In this document: in pieces, positions 17,859 to 26,465 of the stretch
How positions within the stretch are numbered: the stretch's first letter is position 1
Layout: every line of letters starts with the position of its first letter
Assembly: GCF_900100785.1 (NCBI RefSeq)
Contig: NZ_FNCP01000001.1
Location: 1-64,000 of the forward strand
Length of the DNA: 64,000 bases
Origin: Desulfosporosinus hippei DSM 8344
GTDB taxonomy: Bacteria; Bacillota; Desulfitobacteriia; Desulfitobacteriales; Desulfitobacteriaceae
Reading direction: 5' to 3'
Program-made: the position numbers and the translations under genes
Notes under the pieces: generated by a model
What the model was told of the DNA's origin: nothing
The model's input: the letters and a program-made list of their open reading frames with translations, nothing else
Databases searched by the model: none

Positions 17859-19958
17859 TTAATTAGATTCACTTTCCTCAATTACTTTTGTGTGTCGACA
17901 TTCCGGATTTGTACAAACGTGCTTCTTTTGTCGTTTTGTTGATTTGATAACCATCAGTTGCTGACACTCTGGACAAGGGTCAGGAGCCGGCATTTCCCAA
18001 GAAACAAAGTCACATTCCGGATAACCGAGGCACCCGTAAAACTTACGTCCCTTCTTGGAACGGCGAACCACGAGAGGTTTGGAACAAGAGGGACAATTGG
18101 CTCCGACCTCTTCAAACAGAGGTTTAGTATTTCGGCAGTCAGGAAAGCCTGGGCAAGCTAAGAATTTACCATAACGCCCCATTTTTATGACCATATTGCG
18201 GCCACAGCTTTCACAGATTTCTTCTGAGACCTGATCCTCTATCTTTACCTTGCCAATTTTCTCATCAGCTTCGGCCAAGGTTATCGAAAAGGGAACATAA
18301 TAATCTTGAACTACAGCCTTCCAAGGGGCTTTGCCTTCTTCAATAAGATCAAGTCGCTCTTCTAAGTTCGCTGTAAACTCCAGATTTAGGATATCTGGAA
18401 AATGCTCTTTGAGTAAAGTTATGACGATATCACCTAGTTCTGTAAGCAACAGCTGTTTTTCCTCTTTAAGAACATAACCCCTTGTTTGAATGGTCTCAAT
18501 GGTTGGGGCATAGGTACTTGGTCTTCCGATCCCCTCTTCCTCCATCTTTCGAACAAGAGATGCCTCCGTGTATCGTGGAGGTGGTTCGGTAAAATGCTGT
18601 TTCTCTTGGAGTTTAATGACCTGCAACTTTTCTCCTGGCGTAACTGAAAGGGTCAAAGCGCTTTGTTCGTCCTCAGTCGATTCAGCATCATCATTGCCTT
18701 CTTCATAGATCGCTAAAAAACCCGGGAATCGAACACTGGAGGCATTTGCTCTAAATAAATAATTATCCACTTGGGATTCCACAGTCAAGGTATCAATAAT
18801 GGCCACACTCATCTGACTGGCGATAAAGCGCTCCCAGATTAAACGATACAATCTCAATTGATCACGGGACAAAATACCCTTTAAGAAATCAGGAGTTCGC
18901 AAAGGGAGGGTCGGTCTGATTGCCTCATGGGCTTCTTGAGACCTCCCTTTATTAGCAAACTGACGTGGTTCCGGCGGATAATACTCAGTACCGTAGTTAG
19001 CCAGAACCCATTCCTTAGCCTCCTCCTGAGCAACTTCTGCAATCTTAACTGAGTCTGTACGCATGTATGTAATTAAACCGACGGTACCTTCTTTGCCGAG
19101 ATCAAGCCCCTCATACAACTGTTGAGCCAACATCATGGTGCGCTTTGGTGAAAACCCTAATTTCCGATGAGCTTCCTGCTGCAAACTACTTGTAGTAAAG
19201 GGTGGCGCAGGAAGTCTCTTTTTCTCTTTAGTACGCACATCAGAAACTTCAAACACTTTTCCAGCTAAATCTGCTAACACAGTATCCATTTCTGTTCTGC
19301 TGGAAATAGTTATTTTCTTGCCGGATTTCTTCATAAGTTTAGCGAAGAATTTTCCTCCGGCAGATTGAAGGTTCGCATTTAAACTCCAATACTCTTCCGA
19401 TACAAATGCTTGTATTTCTTCTTCTCGGTCATCAATTAAACGGACTGCGACAGATTGAACCCGTCCGGCACTCAGTCCTTTCTTAATCTTCCGCCAGAGT
19501 AATGGACTTAGTTGATATCCCACCAAACGGTCTAATACCCTTCTCGCTTGTTGAGCATCCACTCGATCCTGGTCAATTTGACGGGAATGTTTGATCGCAG
19601 ATTGAATAGCTTGTTTAGTAATTTCGTGGAATTCAATCCGATTTTTATCCTCTTTGTTAAGTCCCAACAAATGGGATAAATGCCAGGCTATTGCTTCTCC
19701 TTCTCGATCCGGGTCAGAGGCTAAAAAAACCTTGTCCGCTCCTTTAGCAGCGGCACGTAATTCCTTAATCAGATCTCCTCGTCCGCGGATGGCAATGTAT
19801 TTTGGTTCAAAATCATTTTCTAAATCCACACCTAATTGACTTTTTGGCAAGTCTCGTAAATGTCCCATTGAAGCTTTAACTGTATACCTGCTTCCTAGAA
19901 ATTTGCTGATGGACTTTGCCTTAGCGGGAGACTCCACTATTACAAGCGTTTTTGACAT
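17859..19958 (-). CDS. topA: DNA topoisomerase I
   Basis: Type IA topoisomerase that relaxes negative supercoils. 699 aa. The Toprim domain at the N-terminus has VESPAKAKSI and the acidic SDPDREGEAIAWHL. The catalytic tyrosine is Y298 in GLITYMRTDS. The C-terminus carries three Cys4 zinc ribbons (starting near CESCGRN, CPSCSKP and CPECQQL), typical of Firmicutes. It follows dprA after 206 nt, which hold AT-rich DNA and a degenerate TTCG-like repeat. Confidence 0.98.
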   Translation of the reverse strand: MSKTLVIVESPAKAKSISKFLGSRYTVKASMGHLRDLPKSQLGVDLENDFEPKYIAIRGRGDLIKELRAAAKGADKVFLASDPDREGEAIAWHLSHLLGLNKEDKNRIEFHEITKQAIQSAIKHSRQIDQDRVDAQQARRVLDRLVGYQLSPLLWRKIKKGLSAGRVQSVAVRLIDDREEEIQAFVSEEYWSLNANLQSAGGKFFAKLMKKSGKKITISSRTEMDTVLADLAGKVFEVSDVRTKEKKRLPAPPFTTSSLQQEAHRKLGFSPKRTMMLAQQLYEGLDLGKEGTVGLITYMRTDSVKIAEVAQEEAKEWVLANYGTEYYPPEPRQFANKGRSQEAHEAIRPTLPLRTPDFLKGILSRDQLRLYRLIWERFIASQMSVAIIDTLTVESQVDNYLFRANASSVRFPGFLAIYEEGNDDAESTEDEQSALTLSVTPGEKLQVIKLQEKQHFTEPPPRYTEASLVRKMEEEGIGRPSTYAPTIETIQTRGYVLKEEKQLLLTELGDIVITLLKEHFPDILNLEFTANLEERLDLIEEGKAPWKAVVQDYYVPFSITLAEADEKIGKVKIEDQVSEEICESCGRNMVIKMGRYGKFLACPGFPDCRNTKPLFEEVGANCPSCSKPLVVRRSKKGRKFYGCLGYPECDFVSWEMPAPDPCPECQQLMVIKSTKRQKKHVCTNPECRHTKVIEESESN

Positions 19959-19993
19959 TATTTCACCTCTATAACATAAAGAAAACTCTTTGG

Positions 19994-20026
19994 AGTTTCG
20001 AATCCCGATACACCGAGAATCGAACT
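19994..20026. repeat. Degenerate TTCG-type repeat upstream of topA
   Basis: TTTCGAATCCCGAT followed by GAGAATCGAAC form an imperfect inverted pair in the dprA-topA gap. It begins about 36 nt from the topA start, further away than the other copies, so membership in the family is uncertain. A 7-bp hairpin (20032-20048) follows. Confidence 0.3.
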
Positions 20027-20164
20027 TGAATGTTTTCTTTCAGAAAACAGTAATAACCTAATTGCTTTCTTATATACACTTATATCCAGAATAGTTTATT
20101 CTCAGTACTTAAGAATAAAAATCATAAAACTAAGCCCTATCTTAACGCCTTTTTCGTAGTATGT

Positions 20165-21295
20165 CTAGCGTTCTCGAGCTAATACATAATGTTGTCCCGG
20201 TAATTGAGTCACTTTTCCCCCTAATTGAAGTTCTAATAAAGCCAAAGAGATTGCCGATACCGTGAGGCTAGAATTCATTGTAAGTTGGTCAATATGTATT
20301 GGCACATCACTTAATTGACTTAAGAGAGACTCATGGTCTAATTCCTCTTTTGCAAGACCAGAGCCCTCTTTTCTTGTGCCTGAAGGCTCTCTAAGCAACG
20401 AACTATATCCTACATGGTTTGACCATGCAGGCAGTTCGTTGCAAATGTCATCAATACCTTCAACAATTTTTGCTCCTTGGCGAAGCAAATGATGAGACCC
20501 CCGACTTACCTCGCTAAAAATCGGTCCCGGAACCGCAAATACTTCTCGCCCTTGTTCTAGGGCAAAATCAACTGTTATTAAGGCACCGCTTCTTTCCGCT
20601 GCCTCTACAACCACAACTCCTCGGGAAGAACCGCTAATTAAGCGATTACGGGCGGGGAAATGTACAGCATTAGGTGGTGAGCCCGGTACAAATTCACTGA
20701 TTAATGCACCATTTTTCAGTATTTCTTCAGCAAGCCCTTTATTTTCTTGAGGATATATTTTGTCAAGGCCACAACCGAGGAAGGCCCAGGTTACTCCATC
20801 TGCTTGCAGGCTCCCTTGGTGGGCAGCGGTATCAATCCCTCGTGCCAGGCCGCTGATAACAATGATTCCTTTGGTAGCAGCATCCCGAGCAAGCATCTTG
20901 GCAACTGCTTTTCCATAAGGAGTCGCCTTTCGAGAGCCTACAATGGCCAGTCCATCCCCATCCCCTTTTAATTGCCCACGATAATACAATAAAGGAGGCG
21001 CATCCGATAACTCAGCTAACAAAGGAGGGTATTCTTTCTCATCTGGCGTTATTATCTTAATTCCCTGTCTTATCAGCGCATCCCCTACCTTTTGAGGATC
21101 AATTGATTGTCTGGCTTTTAGTAATTCCTTAATCCACTTTTCCTGATTAGATATATGAAGATATTCCTGCGTGGAAGCTTCCCAAGCTTTGACTGCACTG
21201 CCAAAGCAGGCAATAAGCTGACGTAAGTGCTGGCTTCCCAGACCCTTAACTGTTCGAAATGACGCCCTAACTATTTTTTCTCGTTCCATCCCCAT
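20165..21295 (-). CDS. dprA: DNA-processing protein DprA (Smf)
   Basis: Loads RecA on incoming single-stranded DNA during transformation. It is also widespread in bacteria not known to be competent. 376 aa. An N-terminal helical region is followed by the Rossmann-like core, with AIVGSRKATPYGK, VISGLARGIDTAAHQGSL and FPARNRLISGSSRGVVVVEA. A winged-helix-like C-terminus (residues 310-376) completes it. GGAGGAGG lies 7 nt before the ATG. It precedes topA as in Bacillus. comM and yraN, often neighbours of dprA, lie about 10 kb upstream, separated by accessory genes. Confidence 0.96.
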   Translation of the reverse strand: MGMEREKIVRASFRTVKGLGSQHLRQLIACFGSAVKAWEASTQEYLHISNQEKWIKELLKARQSIDPQKVGDALIRQGIKIITPDEKEYPPLLAELSDAPPLLYYRGQLKGDGDGLAIVGSRKATPYGKAVAKMLARDAATKGIIVISGLARGIDTAAHQGSLQADGVTWAFLGCGLDKIYPQENKGLAEEILKNGALISEFVPGSPPNAVHFPARNRLISGSSRGVVVVEAAERSGALITVDFALEQGREVFAVPGPIFSEVSRGSHHLLRQGAKIVEGIDDICNELPAWSNHVGYSSLLREPSGTRKEGSGLAKEELDHESLLSQLSDVPIHIDQLTMNSSLTVSAISLALLELQLGGKVTQLPGQHYVLARER

Positions 21296-21512
21296 ACCCG
21301 CGCCTCCTCCCTTAGCCTCCTCTTCGGGACAATAGGCTACTTCTCCTGCGCAGAATATTGTTGCATTTTCAGCTTTTATGCAAAATAGCGTAAGATCTAG
21401 GGGAAATCATTGGTTTTAGCCATAATTAAACTTTATCCTCAATTTTTTTCAACGTTTTTGCAAGTGATCTACCGTTAGGGGTTGAAACGAACCCTATTAA
21501 TTAAACCATTCC

Positions 21513-22451
21513 CTATGCTTCCTTTGCTCGCCGGGAAGTTCTTTTTCGAGGCGTCAATGTGGATTTTGGTTTGTTTATAATTTTATCTTGTGAATTGTCT
21601 GCATCTCTTTCCTCAAGGCCATCACCATCGTTAACTGGATTAATTAAATTTATTGTTTCATTGGGTTTTATTGGCTGTGATTGGCTTTTTTCGTTTTCGG
21701 TTAAAGCAATGCTAGCTTTGAGAGCTTCCATTAAATCGACAACTTTTCCACCTTTGCTAGGGGTTTCTACTTGATAAGTTTCTCCAGTGACCTTGCTTTC
21801 TATTAAGCTAACCATTTGCTCATGTAATTCGTCATGATATTTGTCGGGGTCAAAGGGGCGAGCCAGATTCTCTATCAATTGCCTAGCCATAGTTAGTTCT
21901 GCTTCAGTTGGAACCACACGATCCCAAACTACATCCATGTGACGAATTTCTTGCGGGTAATACATGGTTTCCATCACCAGGCCGTTTTCAAATACACGCA
22001 AACAAGCTAGATGTTGTTTAGAGCGCATTGTTACTCTCGCTAAGGCGACTTTTCCACTCTCCTCCATGGATTGACACAGCAACCGATAAGCTTTCAAAGC
22101 AGTTTCTTCGGGGGAAAGATAATATGATTTTTGATAATATATAGGATCAATCTCCGGAAGATTAATAAAATCAAGAATATCAATGGATCTGCTCATAGGT
22201 TGTTCTAAAGAAGTAAGCTCCTCCTCGTCTAACACAACATATCGATCTTTTTCATATTCAAATCCCTTAACTAAATCGTCTGACCCAACCTCTAAATCAC
22301 AAACGGGACATTTTTTGATTTGACGAATGCGGTTTTTACACTCTTTATGCAGATAATTAAACTTAAAATCTCGTGCTTCCGTGGCAGCATGCATTTTCAC
22401 TGGGACATTAACTAAGCCAAAACTAATGGAGCCTTTCCATAATGTATGCAT
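21513..22451 (-). CDS. ku: Bacterial Ku, non-homologous end-joining protein
   Basis: Homodimeric DNA-end-binding protein. 312 aa. The Ku core runs from MHTLWKGSISFGLVNVPVKM through the zinc-ribbon-like CKNRIRQIKKCPVC region to about residue 250. A polar C-terminal tail rich in Asn, Ser and Lys/Arg follows, ending RKRTSRRAKEA. Such basic tails contact DNA or LigD. No ligD is present nearby, so its ligase must be encoded elsewhere. It is divergent from the plus-strand dinB gene. Confidence 0.95.
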   Translation of the reverse strand: MHTLWKGSISFGLVNVPVKMHAATEARDFKFNYLHKECKNRIRQIKKCPVCDLEVGSDDLVKGFEYEKDRYVVLDEEELTSLEQPMSRSIDILDFINLPEIDPIYYQKSYYLSPEETALKAYRLLCQSMEESGKVALARVTMRSKQHLACLRVFENGLVMETMYYPQEIRHMDVVWDRVVPTEAELTMARQLIENLARPFDPDKYHDELHEQMVSLIESKVTGETYQVETPSKGGKVVDLMEALKASIALTENEKSQSQPIKPNETINLINPVNDGDGLEERDADNSQDKIINKPKSTLTPRKRTSRRAKEA

Positions 22452-22510
22452 TTGACATTCCTCCCTGTTTTATTGTGATCTGCAAAGGAGTTAATAATGC
22501 ATGTGTTTGA

Positions 22511-22540
22511 TTGACCTGGCAGGTGATTAACTGGTAATAT
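22511..22540 (+). promoter_or_regulatory. Sigma-A promoter of the dinB-family gene
   Basis: TTGACC (22511-22516) and TAATAT (22535-22540) are 18 nt apart, about 35 nt before the start codon, in the divergent ku/dinB spacer. Confidence 0.6.
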
Positions 22541-22575
22541 TAAGATTAATTTAAAGTTCTAGGAGGACTATGCAT

Positions 22576-23079
22576 ATGTTTACTTCTCTAGCAACATTTA
22601 TTCTCAGCTGGGAAAAGGAATCGGAATCTACCCAAAAACTATTAGACAGTTTAACTGACAAATCCCTTGGACAATCTATAACAGTTAATGATCGCACTTT
22701 AGGTCGCATTGCTTGGCATATTGTGACAACAATTCCTGAGATGCTCGCAAAGACCGGTCTGGAATTTGAGGGTATTCAAGAAGATGCCCCCGTGCCAAAG
22801 GATGCAAAAACAATTGCTCAAACGTACACTGACGTTAATAAGACAATGCTTGCTGAAATAAAAAGACATTGGAATGATCAAACTCTTTCAGAAAAACGAG
22901 ATATGTATGGAGAATCCTGGACGATCGGTACCACATTAAGTGTCCTTATTAATCACCAAATCCATCATCGTGGGCAGATGACTGTCCTTATGCGTCAGGC
23001 AGGAATTAAAGTTCCCGGGATTATGGGGCCGTCCCGTGAAGAGTGGTCTCAATTCGGTATGGAGCCTCCTTCGGTATAA
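22576..23079 (+). CDS. DinB family protein
   Basis: Four-helix-bundle metal-binding protein of the DinB/YfiT superfamily, 167 aa. Three ligand histidines are visible: RIAWHIVTT in the second helix and the HQIHHRGQM pair in the fourth. Members act as thiol-dependent transferases (for example with bacillithiol) or have no known role. The start is set at ATG 22576, nine nt after AGGAGG (22561-22566); the ATG at 22570 is only 3 nt away. It is one of two plus-strand genes in a repair/spore-type cluster. Confidence 0.85.
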   Translation: MFTSLATFILSWEKESESTQKLLDSLTDKSLGQSITVNDRTLGRIAWHIVTTIPEMLAKTGLEFEGIQEDAPVPKDAKTIAQTYTDVNKTMLAEIKRHWNDQTLSEKRDMYGESWTIGTTLSVLINHQIHHRGQMTVLMRQAGIKVPGIMGPSREEWSQFGMEPPSV

Positions 23080-23107
23080 ATAGCCGAAAAATCTTTGCTC
23101 TTATTAT

Positions 23108-23143
23108 TAAGGCCCAAGCAAATTGAAGTTTGCCTGGGCCTTA
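23108..23143. terminator. Bidirectional terminator between the dinB-family and DUF3786 genes
   Basis: TTAAGGCCCA (23108-23117) pairs with TGGGCCTTAA (23134-23143), with more pairing inside (GCAAA/TTTGC). It lies between two convergent genes and is AT-rich on both flanks. Confidence 0.75.
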
Positions 23144-23175
23144 AAATACAAGCTCTTTATACACTAAATTATCCT

Positions 23176-23781
23176 TTATAACCTTGCCTTGATCCGCTTA
23201 AAGCCAAAAACAACCGTACTGGCCAAGACTGCAAAATCCTCAGTTGGCAAAACAGTTGGTGCAGACGCATCAAAAAGGATGTTTCCTGAGGCAGGAAATT
23301 CCTCATCTGCTCTCCAAAGGATCAACGCTATCGGAACGCGGGGAAATACCTTATATGTAATTCCTACGTCTCCCAATCCATTGGCTTGTCCTCCTAAGTG
23401 CTTCGCTACTGCAAGGAGGCTCTCCGGGGCAGACCCAAAAATTCTTACCAGTGGGTCTATAGCCCTTCCGGTAAATGGTTTAATATAAATAGCTCCTCCG
23501 GGTAATTCCTTGTAAGAAATAAATGAACCTACTTCGAAGGGTTCGCTAAGATTAGAAACGTAGTGCAGAATTAATATTTGAGTTGCTATCGGAAGTTCTC
23601 CGTCTGAAACCTGTATTGGCTTAAAAGTACCCCTCGGATAGTCTAATTCAAAATGCTGGCCTAAAAAATCTATCAGTAAAGAGTTGTCTTTTATTGGATA
23701 GCCTGAACAGCGGGACATTTCTTCCAGAGAACAAGACTGAAACTTATCTAGGGCTACCTCATGAGCTGCAGAGTAATTCAT
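23176..23781 (-). CDS. DUF3786 domain-containing protein
   Basis: 201 aa soluble protein matching the DUF3786 family by overall sequence. Visible landmarks are QILILHYVSNLSEP, SYKELPGGAIYIKPFTGRAI, and VFPRVPIALILWRADEEFPA near the C-terminus. The family is common in anaerobes and often found beside corrinoid or one-carbon genes, but here it stands alone between a dinB-family and an endonuclease IV-like gene. The biochemical role is unknown. Confidence 0.75.
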   Translation of the reverse strand: MNYSAAHEVALDKFQSCSLEEMSRCSGYPIKDNSLLIDFLGQHFELDYPRGTFKPIQVSDGELPIATQILILHYVSNLSEPFEVGSFISYKELPGGAIYIKPFTGRAIDPLVRIFGSAPESLLAVAKHLGGQANGLGDVGITYKVFPRVPIALILWRADEEFPASGNILFDASAPTVLPTEDFAVLASTVVFGFKRIKARL

Positions 23782-23916
23782 TCAATCTCCTCCTACTCGT
23801 TCTTCTTCAAACCAAGATATCTTTTTCTTTTCTTTTGATTGTAGTGACTAATCAGCGAAAGCTGAACATCTCTCTATAGATACTAAGGCGTCCTGTCAAA
23901 TACATTTTTCTGATTT

Positions 23917-24744
23917 CTATTGTGCCGTGTATACCTTTTGTAATAAGAGTGCATCATCCTCCAAATTGGGGCTTTCGCAGATCGCCAACCCATCCACACC
24001 AAAGCTATGACAGGCTTTAATAAGTTCCTCATACCGGCAATCAGATTCCCTTAGGGGAAGGTGGCGTTTTTCACCCTTTAATCCATATTCAATCCCGGAA
24101 ATGTGAAAATGAACATTCTTCACCCACCGATCCCCTAGACTCTCGGCGGTTACATCCAAGATCTCACAAAATTCGTCATAGGAATTGTACCGGCCATTTG
24201 TCCGGGCATGAAGATGTCCAAAGTCAATACAAGGTAAAACTCCAGGTACTTCTTGAGCGATCAAAATAGTTTCTTGCAGATCCCCAAATTGTGTCCCTTT
24301 TCCAGTAGTTTCTGGACGAAGGATGACCTCATTACCCTCTGCATCAAGGATTTCTCGCACGAGAGATAGTTCACGAACTACTCGCACTAAGACTATCTCA
24401 GATGAATTATCGTGATTGAAAGCTGGATGGAATACTACACTACGCACACCTAAAATTTTTGCGATTCTTGCAGTTTGTAAAATACGATCCCGACTTGCCG
24501 AAATTTTCTGAGGTTCGCGAGAGTTCAGATTAATATAGTAAGGAGCATGACAACTTAAAGCAATATTGTTTTCTTTGGCAATCATACCAACTTTTCTTGC
24601 TTTCTCTTCCCCCATTCGTACTCCCTGGACAAACTCTAATTCTAAGGCGTCGAGATTTAACTCTCGTATGCGACGCACCCCTCCTTCACTGGAACGATCT
24701 TTAGAAGAGAGCGGGACACCTGCTGTTCCAAATAATAATGGCAA
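23917..24744 (-). CDS. Endonuclease IV-like TIM-barrel protein
   Basis: 275 aa member of the AP endonuclease 2/xylose isomerase-like superfamily. Most Nfo metal ligands can be traced: SCHAPYYINL, VVFHPAFN, LRPETTGKG, CIDFGHLHAR, NVHFHISG, RHLPL and AICESPNLEDDALL. The Asp of the Nfo D-R-H triad appears to be Lys (KRH), as in the archaeal/clostridial subfamily. It may cleave abasic sites or act on a sugar phosphate. Its position beside SASP, Ku and DinB genes favours DNA repair, but that is inference. Confidence 0.75.
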   Translation of the reverse strand: MPLLFGTAGVPLSSKDRSSEGGVRRIRELNLDALELEFVQGVRMGEEKARKVGMIAKENNIALSCHAPYYINLNSREPQKISASRDRILQTARIAKILGVRSVVFHPAFNHDNSSEIVLVRVVRELSLVREILDAEGNEVILRPETTGKGTQFGDLQETILIAQEVPGVLPCIDFGHLHARTNGRYNSYDEFCEILDVTAESLGDRWVKNVHFHISGIEYGLKGEKRHLPLRESDCRYEELIKACHSFGVDGLAICESPNLEDDALLLQKVYTAQ

Positions 24745-24941
24745 AAAGGTTCACTCCATTGCTGTTTTTTCTAAACATTATATCCTTTTTCTTCTAAAAA
24801 GCCAATGAACCTTAAGAAGAGTACCTAGTGTTCAAACCCAATATTTTTAAATTTTAAGCCCTAATTATTGCTCAATTTCCAATAATAGTTGATAGGTTAC
24901 CTACATAGTGTTTTGAAATATTGTTATACTAATAGTACTTT

Positions 24942-24948
24942 CATCATA
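24942..24948 (+). promoter_or_regulatory. Candidate sporulation (sigma-G-type) -10 element
   Basis: CATCATA fits the CATNNTA -10 pattern of sigma-G promoters. It lies 45 nt before the SASP start codon. The -35 region is poor at standard spacing (GAAATA, 21 nt away), so this is tentative. Confidence 0.3.
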
Positions 24949-24992
24949 AATGTTGAAAGAAACTGACCCCACTTTGAAAGGAGGATTCCCTT

Positions 24993-25178
24993 ATGTCAAG
25001 ACATCGTAGCAGTATTATGTCTAATGCCTTAAAAGAACAGATTTCTCAAGAGTTAGGTTTTGCGGGAACCCTTCACCAAGAAGGATTTGGCGGTGTTTCT
25101 TCAAGGGATTGTGGCAATATGGTGAAGATGGCTATTGAAATGGCAGAACGTAATCTGCCCGGAAAAAATATGACGTAA
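24993..25178 (+). CDS. Alpha/beta-type small acid-soluble spore protein
   Basis: 61 aa. SASPs coat and protect DNA in dormant spores and are digested by Gpr at germination. The family pattern is visible: ALKEQISQELGFAG, then a germination-protease-like region, then GFGGVSSRDCGNMVKMAIEM and AERNL at the end. The GGxxSRDCGNMVK stretch corresponds to the second DNA-binding helix; Cys there is common in clostridial members. AAAGGAGG lies 8 nt upstream. It shows that the organism sporulates. Confidence 0.9.
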   Translation: MSRHRSSIMSNALKEQISQELGFAGTLHQEGFGGVSSRDCGNMVKMAIEMAERNLPGKNMT

Positions 25179-25184
25179 TATTTT

Positions 25185-25213
25185 AGAGCCGAGCAATTAA
25201 TATGCTCGGCTCT
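25185..25213. terminator. Hairpin between the convergent SASP and hsp20 genes
   Basis: AGAGCCGAGCA (25185-25195) and its exact reverse complement (25203-25213) form an 11-bp stem. No T-tract follows on either strand. It probably ends both transcripts or protects their 3' ends. Confidence 0.5.
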
Positions 25214-25228
25214 AACTCTGAATCTGGA

Positions 25229-25672
25229 CTAATGAAAATCTACTTCTATGTTACGTGCTGCCGGGTGAGCATCTTTTAAAAAACTCAGTTTTAATACTCC
25301 GTTTTTATAACTGGCATGAGCACCATCAGTTTTAACCATAGCGGGAAGTGTTAACAACCTTGAAAATTTCCCAAAATGCCTTTCCGAATGTCGAGAAATA
25401 CTTTCTTTATCGCCATCAAAAGTCGATTTTCTAACCTCTCCTTGAATTGTTAATCGATTTTCATCTAACGTAATATTAAGATCCTCCGGTTTTTCGATTC
25501 CAGGAATTTCTGCAACTACAATTACTTTATGTTGGGTTTCTTCAACATCTATACGATACAAACCTTCTGTAAATAGTTCCTTTCCTTGCTTCAAAAATCG
25601 ATCCATCTCATTCCAAAAAGGATCCGACAAACGGAATGGTTCGTTGGGAATCAACGATGACATATTACTCAC
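25229..25672 (-). CDS. Hsp20/alpha-crystallin family small heat-shock protein
   Basis: 147 aa ATP-independent holdase. The alpha-crystallin domain runs from about residue 38 to 137: YRIDVEETQHKVIVVAEIPG, ENRLTIQGEVRKS, then FSRLLTLPAMV and YKNGVLKLSF, the A-x-x-x-n-G-v-L signature. The C-terminal tail is short (ARNIEVDFH) with an I-x-V-like IEV. The N-terminal arm has the FWNEMDRFLKQGKELF amphipathic helix. It is convergent with the SASP gene. SpoVM-interacting and spore-coat Hsp20s exist, but nothing here proves that role. Confidence 0.9.
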   Translation of the reverse strand: MSNMSSLIPNEPFRLSDPFWNEMDRFLKQGKELFTEGLYRIDVEETQHKVIVVAEIPGIEKPEDLNITLDENRLTIQGEVRKSTFDGDKESISRHSERHFGKFSRLLTLPAMVKTDGAHASYKNGVLKLSFLKDAHPAARNIEVDFH

Positions 25673-25823
25673 CTCTTGTTTTTAGCTTAGGATACACTTT
25701 TTTAACCCTGTTTATTCTTGCCAGGTATAGAGAGATTTATGATAAACGAACTAATTGTTAATTATTAAAAGGGCGAAGCAATCGACTTAAAAAAGCAGTT
25801 TGCAACACCCCCTTCTATTAGCT

Positions 25824-26249
25824 TTAACCGATGACTTTCCCGGAAATATTAGCTGGTCCAATAATTGTTATTGTCCCTTGAGAAGTTTGAAGGTTACGAG
25901 CAAATAATTGATAGACATGATGCCCTGCAGCAACATCTGTTAGGACAGCTTGAAATGTGCTTAAATTCTCCAGAGGTGTATCGGATCCATCTTCTATTGA
26001 TTCCTGATTGATTGAGGCAACGACTAAGCCATCTTGAAGAATGGTAAGAGCAATAATCGGTTGATCTGGTTCCAGGGGGGTGACATTAGTGACAGTCCAA
26101 CCAATCGTTGTCAGCAGTTCGATAAAATTTGTTGATTGAGGAACAAATAGTCCAAACTGTAAAATTAGTTGCTCAAAATCATTGAGTACGATAGCAGAAG
26201 TATAAGCTTCATTGGTTAGAATACTTCTGTTGTAATTTAAGAGGGCCAT
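25824..26249 (-). CDS. Hypothetical protein, probably all-beta
   Basis: 141 aa, not recognised. There is no signal peptide, membrane helix or Cys. The sequence alternates hydrophobic and polar residues in short strands (PIIALTILQDGLVVASI, TFQAVLTDVAAGHHVYQLFA, GTITIIGPANISGKVIG), which suggests a beta-sandwich. The C-terminal part recalls the TNF/C1q-like folds found in exosporium proteins, but only by general look. GGGAGG lies 9 nt before the ATG. It stands alone, with 151 nt to hsp20 and 217 nt to the signalling gene. Confidence 0.6.
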   Translation of the reverse strand: MALLNYNRSILTNEAYTSAIVLNDFEQLILQFGLFVPQSTNFIELLTTIGWTVTNVTPLEPDQPIIALTILQDGLVVASINQESIEDGSDTPLENLSTFQAVLTDVAAGHHVYQLFARNLQTSQGTITIIGPANISGKVIG

Positions 26250-26421
26250 TTCTATAATCCTCCCTAAATATATTTATAGAGAAATTTTTTGTTGCCTTTT
26301 CCTCTACCTAATGTCAATATATGTAATCCAGATAAGGTTGGACACTATTGTCTAATATTTTCAGGAATTCCTGCTTATTTTAGTATCTCGCCATATAAGC
26401 AAATAACAACAAAACATAAAG

Positions 26422-26460
26422 ATATCTATCCAAGAAATAAGTTTCTAAGAATAGATACCT
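26422..26460 (-). terminator. Terminator of the GGDEF/HD-GYP gene
   Basis: An imperfect stem (AGGTATCTATTC with GGATAGATATCTT on the minus strand) starts about 6 nt after the stop codon and is followed by a T-rich stretch (TTTATGTTTTG). Confidence 0.5.
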
Positions 26461-26465
26461 TTTGA

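Noticed and set aside
19994-20026. Possible tRNA, because of the T-loop-like string TTCGAATCCC
   Set aside because: No acceptor stem, anticodon arm or D arm can be built around it; it fits the TTCG repeat family better.
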